Positions 8,117-16,986 of a DNA stretch of 64,000 nt are shown here, one piece after another. The notes beneath the pieces are model-generated. The model had not been told where the DNA came from. It was given only the letters and a program-made list of their open reading frames with translations, and did not search any database. Position 1 is the stretch's first letter. Each line of letters begins with the position of its first letter. Made by a program: the position numbers and the translations under genes. This stretch comes from Devosia sp. Root635 (GTDB lineage: Bacteria > Pseudomonadota > Alphaproteobacteria > Rhizobiales > Devosiaceae): assembly GCF_001427605.1 (NCBI RefSeq), contig NZ_LMGZ01000012.1, positions 1,071-65,070 of the forward strand, written 5' to 3'.

Positions 8117-8574
8117 ATGAGTTCGGGGACCACACGCGGGCACGATGCCTATCGCTCCATCGTCGAAGCCACGCGCCGTGGCCTCTATAAGCCGGGGGAC
8201 GCCCTGCGCGAGGAGGAGGTCGCCGAGCTGGAGGGCATCGTGGCGCGCTTTGCTGCCCACCACGCCACAGAGGCCGAGATCATGCACCTGCGACAGCTAA
8301 ACCATGCTTTTCGGAATGCCGGAACGGCCGCCGCCGCTTACGAGCACAACCGCAGCTTTCATACCCAGCTCTACGACGCCTGCCGTAGCCGTTATCTGCG
8401 TCAGACCGTCGAGGACCTGCAGGACACGATTGCCATTCTCCCTGAAACGACTTCAAGGATGGTCCAATGGCCCAGCAACTGGCCATGGATCATATCAGGG
8501 CGTCGCCCGCCGTCCGCCTTGAACTCATTCGTGAGCAGAAACAAGGTGATACTGACACCAGGAGAGCCCTCTGA
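8117..8574 (+). pseudogene. GntR (FadR/FCD-type) regulator pseudogene with internal deletion and frameshift
   Basis: The reading frame opens like a GntR regulator (residues about 8-37, YRSIVEATRRGLYKPGDALR, then EEEVA) but jumps straight to the FCD domain (ELEGIVARFAAHHATEAEI). The recognition helix and the linker, roughly 50 residues, are missing. The FCD part continues to about 8455. The expected C-terminal helix (MDHIRASPAVRLELIRE) then appears in another frame from about 8485 and ends at TGA 8572-8574. The frame that stays open runs on into dctP and is not a real protein. The gene is certainly non-functional as a DNA-binding regulator. Confidence 0.8.
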
Positions 8575-8723
8575 CCGGCATGTCCTGAACTGTCGCAAAC
8601 TAGCCAATACTTATGCCGACGCCGCTGAATCGAATTGTTTCGGTTCAGGCGGCCGGATGATCATACCCTCCGCTCCGGAACGCGGCAAAACTGGCCACGC
8701 CGGGAGCCCAGGGAGAAGACCAG

Positions 8724-9710
8724 ATGAAAATTCGCAAGCTGGCCGCATCGGCGGTACTGGCATTCATGGCTGCAGGTTCGGCCGGCGCAGCAGAACTCAA
8801 CTTCGCCAATTTCATGGCCCCGACCAATCCTTATGAAGCCGGCGCCTTCCAACCCTTCGCGGCCATGGTCGCGGAAATGACCGGCGGCGAAGTCACCGTC
8901 CGCGTGCGGTCCGGCGGTGAGCTCGGTGCCGGTCCGGTGGAACAGTATAATCGTGCGCTCGACGGCGTGGCGGACCTCGCAATCGGTTTGCCGGGCTATA
9001 CTGCCTCCACTTTCCCGATCACGCTGCTCTCCGAGTTGCCCGGTGTGCTCACCGAAGACACCGGCACTGAGACGCTCTGGAACAATATTGATCTGTTCGC
9101 CGACGAATACCGCCGCGTCGAGCTGATCGGCCTCTGGAGCAACGCCGAGAACGTGCTCTATATGCGCGGCGATGCAGTGCGGACGCCGGCCGATATAGCC
9201 GGCAAGAAAATCCGCGTACCCTCGCGCAATGCGGGCCTGATCGTTGAGAGCTGGGGCGGATCGCCCGTCTCCATGCCGGTCTCGGAAATCTACAATGCCC
9301 TGCAGACCGGCGTCATCGACGGCGCCATGATCGACGGCACCGCGACCGATGCCTTCAAGCTCGGCGAAGTTGCCGACTCCCTCACCTTTGGCATGAATAC
9401 GACGATCTCGCCCTTCTTCATCGTCATGAACCGCGACAGCTTCGATGCTCTGACCCCGGAGCAGCAGACGGCCATCAAGGAAGCCGGCAGGCAGGCCTCG
9501 CGCCTCGCCAACACGACGCAGATCGATGCCGGCCGTGCCGGCATCATCGGCTTCGGCAATCTCGAGGGCAAGGAACTGATCGAGCTGACCGCCGATGAGG
9601 CCAAGGCCTTCGACGACCTTTCGGCCTCGGTACTGGCACAGGTCGTGGACGAGTCAACTGCCGCAGGACTTCCCGCGCAGGACGTCATCGACGCCCTGAT
9701 GGCGCAGTGA
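8724..9710 (+). CDS. dctP: TRAP transporter substrate-binding protein, DctP family
   Basis: The 328-residue protein has a signal peptide (cleavage near residue 22, SAGA-AE). It shows the DctP-family features GGELGAGPVEQYNRALDG, GKKIRVPS, and VSEIYNALQTGVIDGAM. The latter block contains the region that carries the carboxylate-clamping arginine in the family. It is the periplasmic receptor of the dctPQM operon; dctQ starts one base after its stop. A GGGAGAAG sequence precedes ATG 8724. The substrate is unknown, but the aromatic-acid genes and tannase on either side suggest gallate or another aromatic or dicarboxylic acid. Confidence 0.9.
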   Translation: MKIRKLAASAVLAFMAAGSAGAAELNFANFMAPTNPYEAGAFQPFAAMVAEMTGGEVTVRVRSGGELGAGPVEQYNRALDGVADLAIGLPGYTASTFPITLLSELPGVLTEDTGTETLWNNIDLFADEYRRVELIGLWSNAENVLYMRGDAVRTPADIAGKKIRVPSRNAGLIVESWGGSPVSMPVSEIYNALQTGVIDGAMIDGTATDAFKLGEVADSLTFGMNTTISPFFIVMNRDSFDALTPEQQTAIKEAGRQASRLANTTQIDAGRAGIIGFGNLEGKELIELTADEAKAFDDLSASVLAQVVDESTAAGLPAQDVIDALMAQ

Positions 9711-9711
9711 C

Positions 9712-10227
9712 GTGAGCGCTCCTGCAAGTCAGAATGCCGGGTGGCTGGTCCAGTTGGACCGGGCCACCCGGCTGGTGGCCGGAGCGGCAGGACTTCTGCT
9801 TTTGCTCCTGGTCACCCTCGTCAGCGTGGCGGTCATCGCCCGCTATGTGTTTGCCCGCCCCATAGTGGGCGTTAACGAGATCATCCAGATGGTCTCGATC
9901 GCCGTGGTGATGCTGGCCTTGCCGTGGTGCACGTCACAGGGCGCTCATGTTCGCGCCGACGTCTTCGACGAAGCCATCGGCCGCTATGGCCGGTTCATCG
10001 GCGATGTGGTCTCGCGCCTGCTCTCGGCCAGTGTACTGGCGGTGCTTTGCCAGCGCGCCTGGCTCAAGCTGCTCGACACGCTCGAATATGGCGACAAAAC
10101 CAACATGCTGGGCCTGCCCGTATGGCCGCTCTATGGCCTTCTGGCCCTGGGCGTCGCGCTCTGCATTCCCATTCTTCTCGCGCAGGCGGCGGCTCTCGCC
10201 GTCGACTTCAGGAAAACATCGAAGTGA
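9712..10227 (+). CDS. dctQ: TRAP transporter small permease subunit (DctQ)
   Basis: A 171-residue inner-membrane protein with four predicted membrane helices and the DctQ block RYVFARPIVGVNEI near residues 44-57. It begins at GTG 9712, one base after the dctP stop, and ends in a GTGA overlap with dctM, so the three genes are translationally coupled. DctQ and DctM together form the sodium-driven membrane part of the transporter. Confidence 0.9.
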   Translation: MSAPASQNAGWLVQLDRATRLVAGAAGLLLLLLVTLVSVAVIARYVFARPIVGVNEIIQMVSIAVVMLALPWCTSQGAHVRADVFDEAIGRYGRFIGDVVSRLLSASVLAVLCQRAWLKLLDTLEYGDKTNMLGLPVWPLYGLLALGVALCIPILLAQAAALAVDFRKTSK

Positions 10228-11528
10228 GCGGTCTCCTTATCGGCCTGGTCGGCATCGCCGCGCTTTTCGGCCTCCTCATCCTGCGCACGCCCGTCGCTTT
10301 TGCCATGTTGATTGTCGGCTTTGTCGGCACCTGGCTGGTCCGTGGCTTCGGTCCGGCCGGCGGCGTGCTCATCACCGAAACCTTTTCAACCGTCGCCAAT
10401 GACTCGCTGATCGTCGTGCCCATGTTCATCCTGCTGGGCAATGTTGCTTCGGCCGCCGGCTTCAGCCGCGGACTTTATGACGCGGCGAACGCCTGGGTCG
10501 GACGCATGCGCGGCGGACTGGCCTCCGCCTCGGTTCTGGGCTGCGCCGCTTTCTCGGCCGTCAGCGGCTCCTCGGTGGCGACAGCAGTCACCATCGGCAA
10601 GGTAGCGCTCCCCGAAATGCGGCGCCTAGGCTACTCTTCAGGCCTGGCCACCGGTGCGGTGGCTGCGGGCGGCACTTTGGGCTTTCTCATCCCGCCATCC
10701 ACCGGCTTCGTGCTCTACGCCATCCTCACCGAGGAATCGATCGGCCGCCTGTTCATGGCCGGCATTCTGCCCGGGCTGATGCTGACCCTGCTTTTCATGC
10801 TGACTGTATGGCTCGTCACCCTGGCAGACCCCAAGGCAGGCCCCAAGGGCGAGAAGCTCACCCTGCGCGAAAAGCTCGCGGCCACCGTACCGTCGGCGCC
10901 GCTCATCGCTGTCATCCTTCTCTCCATCGGCGGCATCTATGCCGGCGTCTTCACGCCGGTCGAAGCCTCGGCAGTGGGCGCTGCCCTCGTCATTATCCTC
11001 GCCTTTGCCCGCCGGGCGATTGGCTGGAAGCAGCTCTGGGAAGCCGTCACCGAGACCGTAAAAACCTCTGCCATGCTCTACATGATCATGGTGGGTGCCA
11101 ATGTGCTCAACCCCTTCCTGGCGCTGACCGATATCCCAACCATGCTGGGCGAAACGCTGACCGGGCTGGGCCTTGGCGCTTATGGCACGCTGGCCCTAAT
11201 TCTGCTCACATACGTGATCCTGGGCATGTTCCTCGACGGCCTTGCCATGCTGGTGCTCACTGTGCCGATGTTCTTTCCCATCGTGACCGGCCTCGGCTTT
11301 GACCCAATCTGGTTCGGCGTCGTTGTCGTTATCGTCATCGAGATGGGCATGATCACGCCGCCGGTCGGGCTCAATGTCTTCGTTGTGAAATCCGTCGCCG
11401 ACGACGTTCCCATGGCCACGATCTTCAAGGGGGTCACGCCGTTCCTGATTGCCATGCTGCTGGGGCTGCTGCTCATTATTGCCATGCCACAGATCGCGCT
11501 GCTCCTGCCCAATTCCATGTATGGCTGA
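10224..11528 (+). CDS. dctM: TRAP transporter large permease subunit (DctM)
   Basis: From GTG 10224 the product is 434 residues, the usual DctM length, with about a dozen membrane helices. Family blocks are present: LRTPVAFAMLIVG, SGSSVATAVTIGKVALPEM, and GGTLGFLIPPS. The GTG start overlaps the dctQ stop. The same frame is open further upstream inside dctQ, but that part is not DctM-like. It is the transport-catalysing subunit of the second TRAP system in this window. Confidence 0.9.
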   Translation: MSGLLIGLVGIAALFGLLILRTPVAFAMLIVGFVGTWLVRGFGPAGGVLITETFSTVANDSLIVVPMFILLGNVASAAGFSRGLYDAANAWVGRMRGGLASASVLGCAAFSAVSGSSVATAVTIGKVALPEMRRLGYSSGLATGAVAAGGTLGFLIPPSTGFVLYAILTEESIGRLFMAGILPGLMLTLLFMLTVWLVTLADPKAGPKGEKLTLREKLAATVPSAPLIAVILLSIGGIYAGVFTPVEASAVGAALVIILAFARRAIGWKQLWEAVTETVKTSAMLYMIMVGANVLNPFLALTDIPTMLGETLTGLGLGAYGTLALILLTYVILGMFLDGLAMLVLTVPMFFPIVTGLGFDPIWFGVVVVIVIEMGMITPPVGLNVFVVKSVADDVPMATIFKGVTPFLIAMLLGLLLIIAMPQIALLLPNSMYG

Positions 11529-11850
11529 GCGGGAGCATCCCAACGAGCGTTGTTGCCACCCTCGACTCGGTGGGCAGCAAAAACCTGTTGCCAGGGCGAT
11601 CGCGACAAGGTCCAGGCGATGGTCGGTTCCTGATCGACCATCCCAGCGGATGCGTGTTGGTGTTCCGCGACCCCGACGATGCTAGGGACGTGCGCGGCGC
11701 CGACACGTCCGCGGGAATGGTCTTCGACGGCCTGATACTTACCAGGGAGAGACGGCATCCCAATAGGCATAGTTTATGAGACGGTGGGCAAACCGAATTG
11801 TCCCGCCGCCGACAACAACCCTATCGTCCTCCCATAACAGGGAGGACCTC
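11529..11850. other. Gap between dctM and the tannase gene, no gene recognised
   Basis: These 322 bases hold no frame that resembles a known protein on either strand. The last 20 bases carry the AGGGAGGACCTC ribosome-binding site of the tannase gene. No clear terminator for dctPQM and no convincing promoter were seen, so read-through from the transporter operon into the tannase gene is possible. Confidence 0.4.
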
Positions 11851-13548
11851 ATGACTAACCTCATCCGGCGCAATACCGTCGTCCGAGCCACATTCATCAG
11901 CGCGATTGCAGCAGCCATGCTCACGACAACTTCCATACCGGCGACGGCGGCCGGGGCATTCGACGACGCCCTGCGCTTCGACGCTGGCGCTTTTGATACG
12001 CTCACCGTTGACCTCGACGGCCAAGCGGTGGAGGTGCGGCGCTATGAAGTCGTCTATGTCGGCAAGCCCATCGAGATGGACGCAATCCAGCCCTCCCGCG
12101 GCGTGCCTCCGAATGGCGCTCCCGACAATGGCGAAGGCCGACCGCTCGAAGACCCGCTCGCCTTCCACAAGATGATCGTCTACGTCCCGACGACGTCGGT
12201 CGACAATGCCGACAACGCCATCATTCTGCACGTCAATAATAGTGGCTGGTTCTCGAGCCCGGTGGCCGACCGCATCGAAGAGGGCGGGTCCTACTCCAGC
12301 ACGAGTGACACTGACCCGATCGGCGCCGCCCTCCGCGCCGGCTACGTCATCGTCAGCGCAGGCACCCGCAGCCGGAGTGCATTGGCCGCCGATGGCACTT
12401 TTGCCGGCAAGGCACCGGCGCCTGTCGTCGACGCCAAGGCCATCGTTCGCTACCTCCGGTTGAACGACGATGTGATTCCCGGCTCCGCAGAACGCATCGT
12501 CATCTCCGGAACCAGTGGTGGCGGCGCGCTGTCTGCTGCCGTCGCTGCCAGCGGCAATGACGCCGACTACTATCCCTATCTGGCCGAGATCGGCGCCGCC
12601 GGCATCGATGCCGAGGGCAACAGTTCGCTGGCCGACGATGTCTTTGCGACCATCGCCTATTGCCCGATCACCGATCTGGGCCACGCCGACATTGCCTACG
12701 AATGGCAATTCGCTGGAATCCGCACGGCCCAGAACACTATCGCCAATGACTATACCGAGCTTGCGCAGGAAGCCTCGAAGACACTGGCCGACGCCTATCC
12801 TGCCTATCTGGAAAGCCTGAGCCTCAAGACCGAGGACGGCAGCCCTCTGACGTCCGAGACGATGCAGCAGGCTATCCTTGCGGCCGTGCGCCGAGAGACC
12901 GAGGACGCCATTGCCAGGGGCGTGGCCATTCCGGCCATCGGCGAGGATTTTGAGCTGCCCAACCGGGACCAGACCATGGCGGTCGTCAATGACTGGCTCA
13001 CCGTCGAAAATGGGGCCATTGTCGACATCGACTATGAGAAATACCTGGGGTTCGTGACGCGAGCTGCCGCGCTCAAGATCGTCCCCGCCTTCGATGCCAC
13101 GGCCAATACCGACCATGAAGGCCTGCGCGGCGAGAACTCGCTATTCGGCGGCCCCGATGTGCCCTATGCCAATTTCACGGATTACAGCTGGAACAATAAC
13201 CAGGTCCAGGGTGACGGCGCCGGTCCGGATGACACCGGCCTGCAATGGGCTGACTATGTCGCCCAGGACGACGCCCTCGTTGCCGAGCAGCTGCGGCTGA
13301 TCGATCCAATGTCACACCTCGGTACGGAGTCGGATGCGGCCCCATACTGGTACCTGCGGCACGGCATGATCGATCGCGACACCTCGTTTGCCGTCGAACT
13401 CGGCCTGTATTACGCCGTCCTGAATGACGAGACGGTGGAAGACGCAAACTTCAGGCTGACCTGGATGCGGCCCCACAGCGGCAATTACGACGTCCAGGAA
13501 GCCTATGCGTGGCTCGCGAGCAAGCTCGCAGAAGCCGGCAACCCCTAG
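11851..13548 (+). CDS. Secreted subtype-B tannase / feruloyl-esterase-like alpha/beta hydrolase
   Basis: The 565-residue protein has a signal peptide (residues 1 to about 34, cleavage near ATAA-GA). It matches the bacterial subtype-B tannases typified by Lactobacillus plantarum TanLp1. The nucleophile motif is GTSGG with Ser222. The block YCPITDLGHADIAYEWQF is at 270-287. The acid region RHGMIDRDTSF carries Asp508/Asp510, and His542 lies in RPHSGNYD. Tannases hydrolyse galloyl esters to gallate. ATG 11851 is preceded by AGGGAGG; a longer in-frame start at 11776 lacks support. Placement next to TRAP transporters and GalD/GalC/LigI genes fits a tannin-to-gallate route. Feruloyl or related ester activity cannot be excluded. 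Confidence 0.85.
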   Translation: MTNLIRRNTVVRATFISAIAAAMLTTTSIPATAAGAFDDALRFDAGAFDTLTVDLDGQAVEVRRYEVVYVGKPIEMDAIQPSRGVPPNGAPDNGEGRPLEDPLAFHKMIVYVPTTSVDNADNAIILHVNNSGWFSSPVADRIEEGGSYSSTSDTDPIGAALRAGYVIVSAGTRSRSALAADGTFAGKAPAPVVDAKAIVRYLRLNDDVIPGSAERIVISGTSGGGALSAAVAASGNDADYYPYLAEIGAAGIDAEGNSSLADDVFATIAYCPITDLGHADIAYEWQFAGIRTAQNTIANDYTELAQEASKTLADAYPAYLESLSLKTEDGSPLTSETMQQAILAAVRRETEDAIARGVAIPAIGEDFELPNRDQTMAVVNDWLTVENGAIVDIDYEKYLGFVTRAAALKIVPAFDATANTDHEGLRGENSLFGGPDVPYANFTDYSWNNNQVQGDGAGPDDTGLQWADYVAQDDALVAEQLRLIDPMSHLGTESDAAPYWYLRHGMIDRDTSFAVELGLYYAVLNDETVEDANFRLTWMRPHSGNYDVQEAYAWLASKLAEAGNP

Positions 13549-13568
13549 GCGGCACATTGGTCAGATCG

Positions 13569-13591
13569 GTCGGCTCCCTGAGCCGGCCGAC
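13569..13591. terminator. Imperfect hairpin after the tannase gene
   Basis: GTCGGCTC pairs with GAG and GCCGAC across a short loop, with two unpaired bases. It lies 20 bases after the tannase stop and upstream of nothing on the + strand (the next gene is convergent). There is no T tract, so intrinsic termination is uncertain. Confidence 0.3.
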
Positions 13592-13699
13592 GCATCCCAC
13601 CGTGGTTCGCAGACAGTCCGCAAGCGACCCCGTTGCAGCCATTTGACGTGAATTCCCAGAGCCCACAGGCGGCCATACTGGCCACCGCGCAGGTGGATC

Positions 13700-14320
13700 T
13701 CAGCGGATCAGTTTCGCCACGGCCCGGTCACCCGCATCGGGGCTTGCGGCCAGCCCGTTCGCCACACCCTGGCGATCGACCTCACTGCGGTTCTGGCTCA
13801 TCTTCACTTTGCCTTCGATGCGGCTGATCTTCAGCCTCAGGCCGACGATACCCCTGAGCTGCGCCGCGATGAACGGCTCCGGCGCATCGTCCACTCCCCA
13901 TGGATCGGCGCGGGGCGTCTCATGAAGCTGGGTCAACCGCGACACGGCATCATGCAGCCGCGCTTCGTCCATGAAGAATTCCACCGCGCCATAGGCGTGC
14001 ACCGCGACATAATTCCAGGTCGGCACGACTTTGCCGTGCTCGCGCTTTGACTCGTACCAGCTAGGCGTCACGTAGGCGTCGGGCCCATTGAAGATGGCCA
14101 TGGCCTCGCCAATCACCGGTGTTGACCACTGCTGGTTGGCCTTGGCGAGGTGGCCATAGAGCACGCCATGCTCGCCCTCGGTTTCGTCAAGGATCAGCGG
14201 CAACGGCGTGGCCATGATCCCATTGGGCGTCGCCGTCGCCAGCGTCGACAGCCGCGCCGCACGCATCAGGCGACGGAGTTCAACGGGATCGTCCTCGCGG
14301 AATGCCGGTGGCGAATACAT
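13700..14320 (-). CDS. PaiB-like FMN-binding negative transcriptional regulator
   Basis: The 206-residue protein has the PaiB layout. The N-terminus is MYSPPAFREDD, then an FMN-binding split-barrel (LSTLATATPNGIMATPLPLI; LYGHLAKANQQW), VTPSWYESKREHGKVVPTWNYVAVHAYG in the middle, and a helical C-terminus. PaiB of Bacillus was named for repression of sporulation and protease genes; most relatives are probably flavin-binding proteins of unknown role. It lies 10 nt downstream of the DMT exporter gene on the same strand and is probably co-transcribed with it. Confidence 0.85.
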   Translation of the reverse strand: MYSPPAFREDDPVELRRLMRAARLSTLATATPNGIMATPLPLILDETEGEHGVLYGHLAKANQQWSTPVIGEAMAIFNGPDAYVTPSWYESKREHGKVVPTWNYVAVHAYGAVEFFMDEARLHDAVSRLTQLHETPRADPWGVDDAPEPFIAAQLRGIVGLRLKISRIEGKVKMSQNRSEVDRQGVANGLAASPDAGDRAVAKLIR

Positions 14321-14330
14321 CTACCCCTCC

Positions 14331-15194
14331 CTATTTGCCGAATTTTCGTGCGCCGGCGACGCAGACGATCACCGCGATCGTCACCAGCAGCATGGCTGGC
14401 GTCACCGGTTCGTGCAGCAGGCCCCAGGCCAAAGCCAGGCCGAAAAACGGCTGCAGCAATTGCAATTGGCCAACAGCGGCAATGCCGCCCTGCGCCAGGC
14501 CGCGGTACCAGAACACGAAGCCGATCAGCATGCTGAACAGCGAGACATAGGCGAGGCTCAGCCATGCTGGCGCCGCAATGCCAGAAAGGGTTGGCGGCCA
14601 ATAGAGAACCGTGAGAAGCCCCATGACCGGCAGGGACAGCACCAGCGCCCAGGAGATCACCTGCCAGCCGCCGAGCGTTCGGGACAATTTTGCGCCTTCG
14701 GCATAGCCCAGCCCGCAGACCACGATGGCAGCCAGCATCAGCGTATCGCCCAGCGGCGACGCGGCCAAACCCTGGGACATGGCAAAGCCTGCCACCAGCA
14801 GGCTGCCGAGGATGGAAAAAATCCAGAAGGCCGGCTTTGGCCGCTCACCGCCCCGCACCACGCCAAAAATGGCTGTCGACAGGGGCAGCAGGCCAATGAA
14901 GACGATCGAATGGGCCGAAGTGATGTGCTGCAGCGCCAGGGCGGTCAGCAGCGGGAAACCGAGCACCACACCGAGCGCCACGATAACCAGCGACAGCAGA
15001 TCCTGCCGACCCGGGCGACGTTCCCGGAAGATCAGCAGCAAACCAAGACCCAATATGCCGGCAATGGCGGCGCGGACAACGGTGAGGAAGACGGGATCGA
15101 ATGCCTGGACGGCGACCCGCGTGGCCGGCAGCGAGCCGCTAAAGATGATGACCCCGATCAATCCATTGATCCAGCCGCTCGTCGATCGGTCCAT
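14331..15194 (-). CDS. DMT-superfamily (EamA) transporter
   Basis: A 287-residue protein with ten predicted membrane helices in two EamA repeats. ATG 15194 (MDRSTSGW) was chosen because GGAG lies six bases upstream; a start four codons earlier has no such site. EamA proteins export metabolites or amino acids. It is divergent from a MocR-type regulator 103 bp away and upstream of the PaiB-like gene. That layout is typical of a MocR-controlled exporter. The substrate is not evident. Confidence 0.85.
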   Translation of the reverse strand: MDRSTSGWINGLIGVIIFSGSLPATRVAVQAFDPVFLTVVRAAIAGILGLGLLLIFRERRPGRQDLLSLVIVALGVVLGFPLLTALALQHITSAHSIVFIGLLPLSTAIFGVVRGGERPKPAFWIFSILGSLLVAGFAMSQGLAASPLGDTLMLAAIVVCGLGYAEGAKLSRTLGGWQVISWALVLSLPVMGLLTVLYWPPTLSGIAAPAWLSLAYVSLFSMLIGFVFWYRGLAQGGIAAVGQLQLLQPFFGLALAWGLLHEPVTPAMLLVTIAVIVCVAGARKFGK

Positions 15195-15297
15195 TTCACA
15201 CTCCATTGCCCACTGGATATGCGCGAAGTCGGTTGCCGCGCCCAGCTACAGTCCGGTACGATTGTGCCAAACTGTTATGGTATATGGAGCAGTACGG

Positions 15298-16683
15298 ATG
15301 GATGTGTCGCGCATTGCCATGGTCATGGCGACGATCCAGCAGCGCATCGCAGGCCGCAGCCTGACCGTCGGGGCCAGGCTCCCTTCGGTGCGCAGCCTCG
15401 CCAAAACCCTCGCGGTTTCGGTGTCGACTGTGGTCGAGGCCTATGCGCGGCTGGCGGCCGAAGGCGTGATCCAGTCCCGGCCTGGCTCCGGCTTCTACGT
15501 CGCCGCGCATACGGCGCCGCTGGCTCTGTCCGAGGTCGGACCAAAGCTCGATCGGGCGGTCGATCCCTTCTGGGTGTCCCGGCAGTCGCTGGAAGCCAAT
15601 GACAGTGCGCTGAAGCCGGGCTGCGGCTGGTTGCCGCCGTCGTGGCTGCCGGAGGACGCTATCCGCCGATCGCTGCGAACCCTGTCGCGCGCCGACAGCT
15701 TTTCGCTGTCGGAGTATGGCACGCCGCTCGGCCTGCCGGCACTGCGCCAGCTGATCGCGCGCCGCCTTGCTGAGCGTGGCGTCGAGGCTGCCCCAGACCA
15801 GATCATGCTGACCGAAAGCGGCACCCAGGCCATCGACCTGCTCTGCCGCTTCCTGCTCGAGCCGGGCGATACGGTGCTGCTTGACGATCCCTGCTATTTC
15901 AATTTCCAGGCACTGCTGCGCGCCCATCGTGCTCGTCTCATCAGCGTGCCCTATACGCCCCACGGGCCGGACACAACGGCGCTGGCAGCCGTGTTGGCCG
16001 AGCACAAGCCGCGCCTCTACATCACGAATTCCGGCATTCACAACCCCACCGGTGCGACGCTGTCGCCGGTGGTGGCGCATCGTGTGCTCAAACTGGCCGA
16101 TCAGCATGGATTGACCATCGTCGAGGACGACATCTTCGCCGACTTCGAGGACAGCCCGGCTCCTCGCCTGGCCGCTTTTGACGGTCTCGATCGGGTCATC
16201 CAGATCGGCAGCTTTTCCAAAACGCTGTCCGCAGCCTCACGTTGTGGCTTCGTCGCTGCCAAACCCGATTGGATCGAGGGCCTCACCGATCTCAAGATTG
16301 CGACGAGTTTTGGTGGGGGCCGGCTCAATGCCGAACTGGCGCTGAACGTGTTGAGCGACAGCAGCTATCGCAAGCATCTCGAAGGCCTGCGCAGAAAATT
16401 GGCCAGGGCCCGACACGACGTCGGTCGCAAATTGCGCGCTTTGGGCATCGAACCCTGGATCGAACCCCAGGCCGGCATGTTCCTGTGGTGCAAGCTCCCC
16501 GATGGCCTCGATGCCGCCGATGTGTCGCGGACGGCCCTCGCCCACAATGTCGTCCTGGCACCGGGAAACGCCTTCAGCCTGGCCCAGAGCGCATCCAGCC
16601 AACTTCGATTCAACGTGTCGCAATCCGACGATGATCGCATTTTCGCGGTGCTGCAAACCGCAGCAATGCTGCGAACCTGGTGA
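15298..16683 (+). CDS. MocR/PdxR-type PLP-dependent GntR transcriptional regulator
   Basis: The 461-residue protein fuses a GntR winged helix (residues about 5-65, LPSVRSLAKTLAVSVSTVVEAY) to a fold-type I aminotransferase-like domain (about 95-461). The PLP-binding lysine is Lys308 in IGSFSKTL. ATG 15298 was chosen for GGAG at 15286-15289; the same frame is open far upstream opposite the DMT gene but is not coding. MocR proteins sense PLP or amino compounds and often regulate the divergent gene, here the EamA exporter and PaiB-like protein. Confidence 0.88.
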   Translation: MDVSRIAMVMATIQQRIAGRSLTVGARLPSVRSLAKTLAVSVSTVVEAYARLAAEGVIQSRPGSGFYVAAHTAPLALSEVGPKLDRAVDPFWVSRQSLEANDSALKPGCGWLPPSWLPEDAIRRSLRTLSRADSFSLSEYGTPLGLPALRQLIARRLAERGVEAAPDQIMLTESGTQAIDLLCRFLLEPGDTVLLDDPCYFNFQALLRAHRARLISVPYTPHGPDTTALAAVLAEHKPRLYITNSGIHNPTGATLSPVVAHRVLKLADQHGLTIVEDDIFADFEDSPAPRLAAFDGLDRVIQIGSFSKTLSAASRCGFVAAKPDWIEGLTDLKIATSFGGGRLNAELALNVLSDSSYRKHLEGLRRKLARARHDVGRKLRALGIEPWIEPQAGMFLWCKLPDGLDAADVSRTALAHNVVLAPGNAFSLAQSASSQLRFNVSQSDDDRIFAVLQTAAMLRTW

Positions 16684-16756
16684 CCCGCATACGCCAGGCA
16701 AGAGCACTTGCGCCACCTCTGCCATTGCCCATGGCTCCGCATGTGCTGAGGGATGG

Positions 16757-16779
16757 ATCACCCGGACGAGCCGGGTGAT
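16757..16779. repeat. Short palindrome (ATCACCCGG dyad) in a 303-base gap
   Basis: ATCACCCGG and CCGGGTGAT form a 9-bp hairpin with a 5-base loop, flanked by GATGG and GACGATGG. A close copy is at 26648-26674. This is a common small intergenic element in alphaproteobacteria. The rest of the gap 16684-16986 holds no recognisable gene; an AAGGGG lies a few bases before the patatin start. Confidence 0.6.
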
Positions 16780-16986
16780 GACGATGGAGGGGAGGGTCTT
16801 GTGCGCGGCCTCGACGCCGGCACGACCTCGTCAGCGAGAAGGGACGCCGCCGAAGCAGGCGCGGCGGAGGGGCATTTTGCCCGCCATACCATGTTCATAG
16901 TATTCTTCCGGCGACCTCCGCGCGCATAGGGTCCGCCCGCCACGGGCCGGCGATGCCGGTTCGGCACGAGCGCAAGGGGACAGAAT

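Noticed and set aside
7928-8836. A continuous 302-codon + strand frame through the GntR region into dctP
   Set aside because: It joins the GntR remnant to unrelated codons after a frameshift and ends inside dctP in the wrong frame, so it is not one protein.
11529-11850. A secreted-protein fragment upstream of the tannase gene
   Set aside because: Frames in this gap show no signal peptide, family resemblance or ribosome-binding site.
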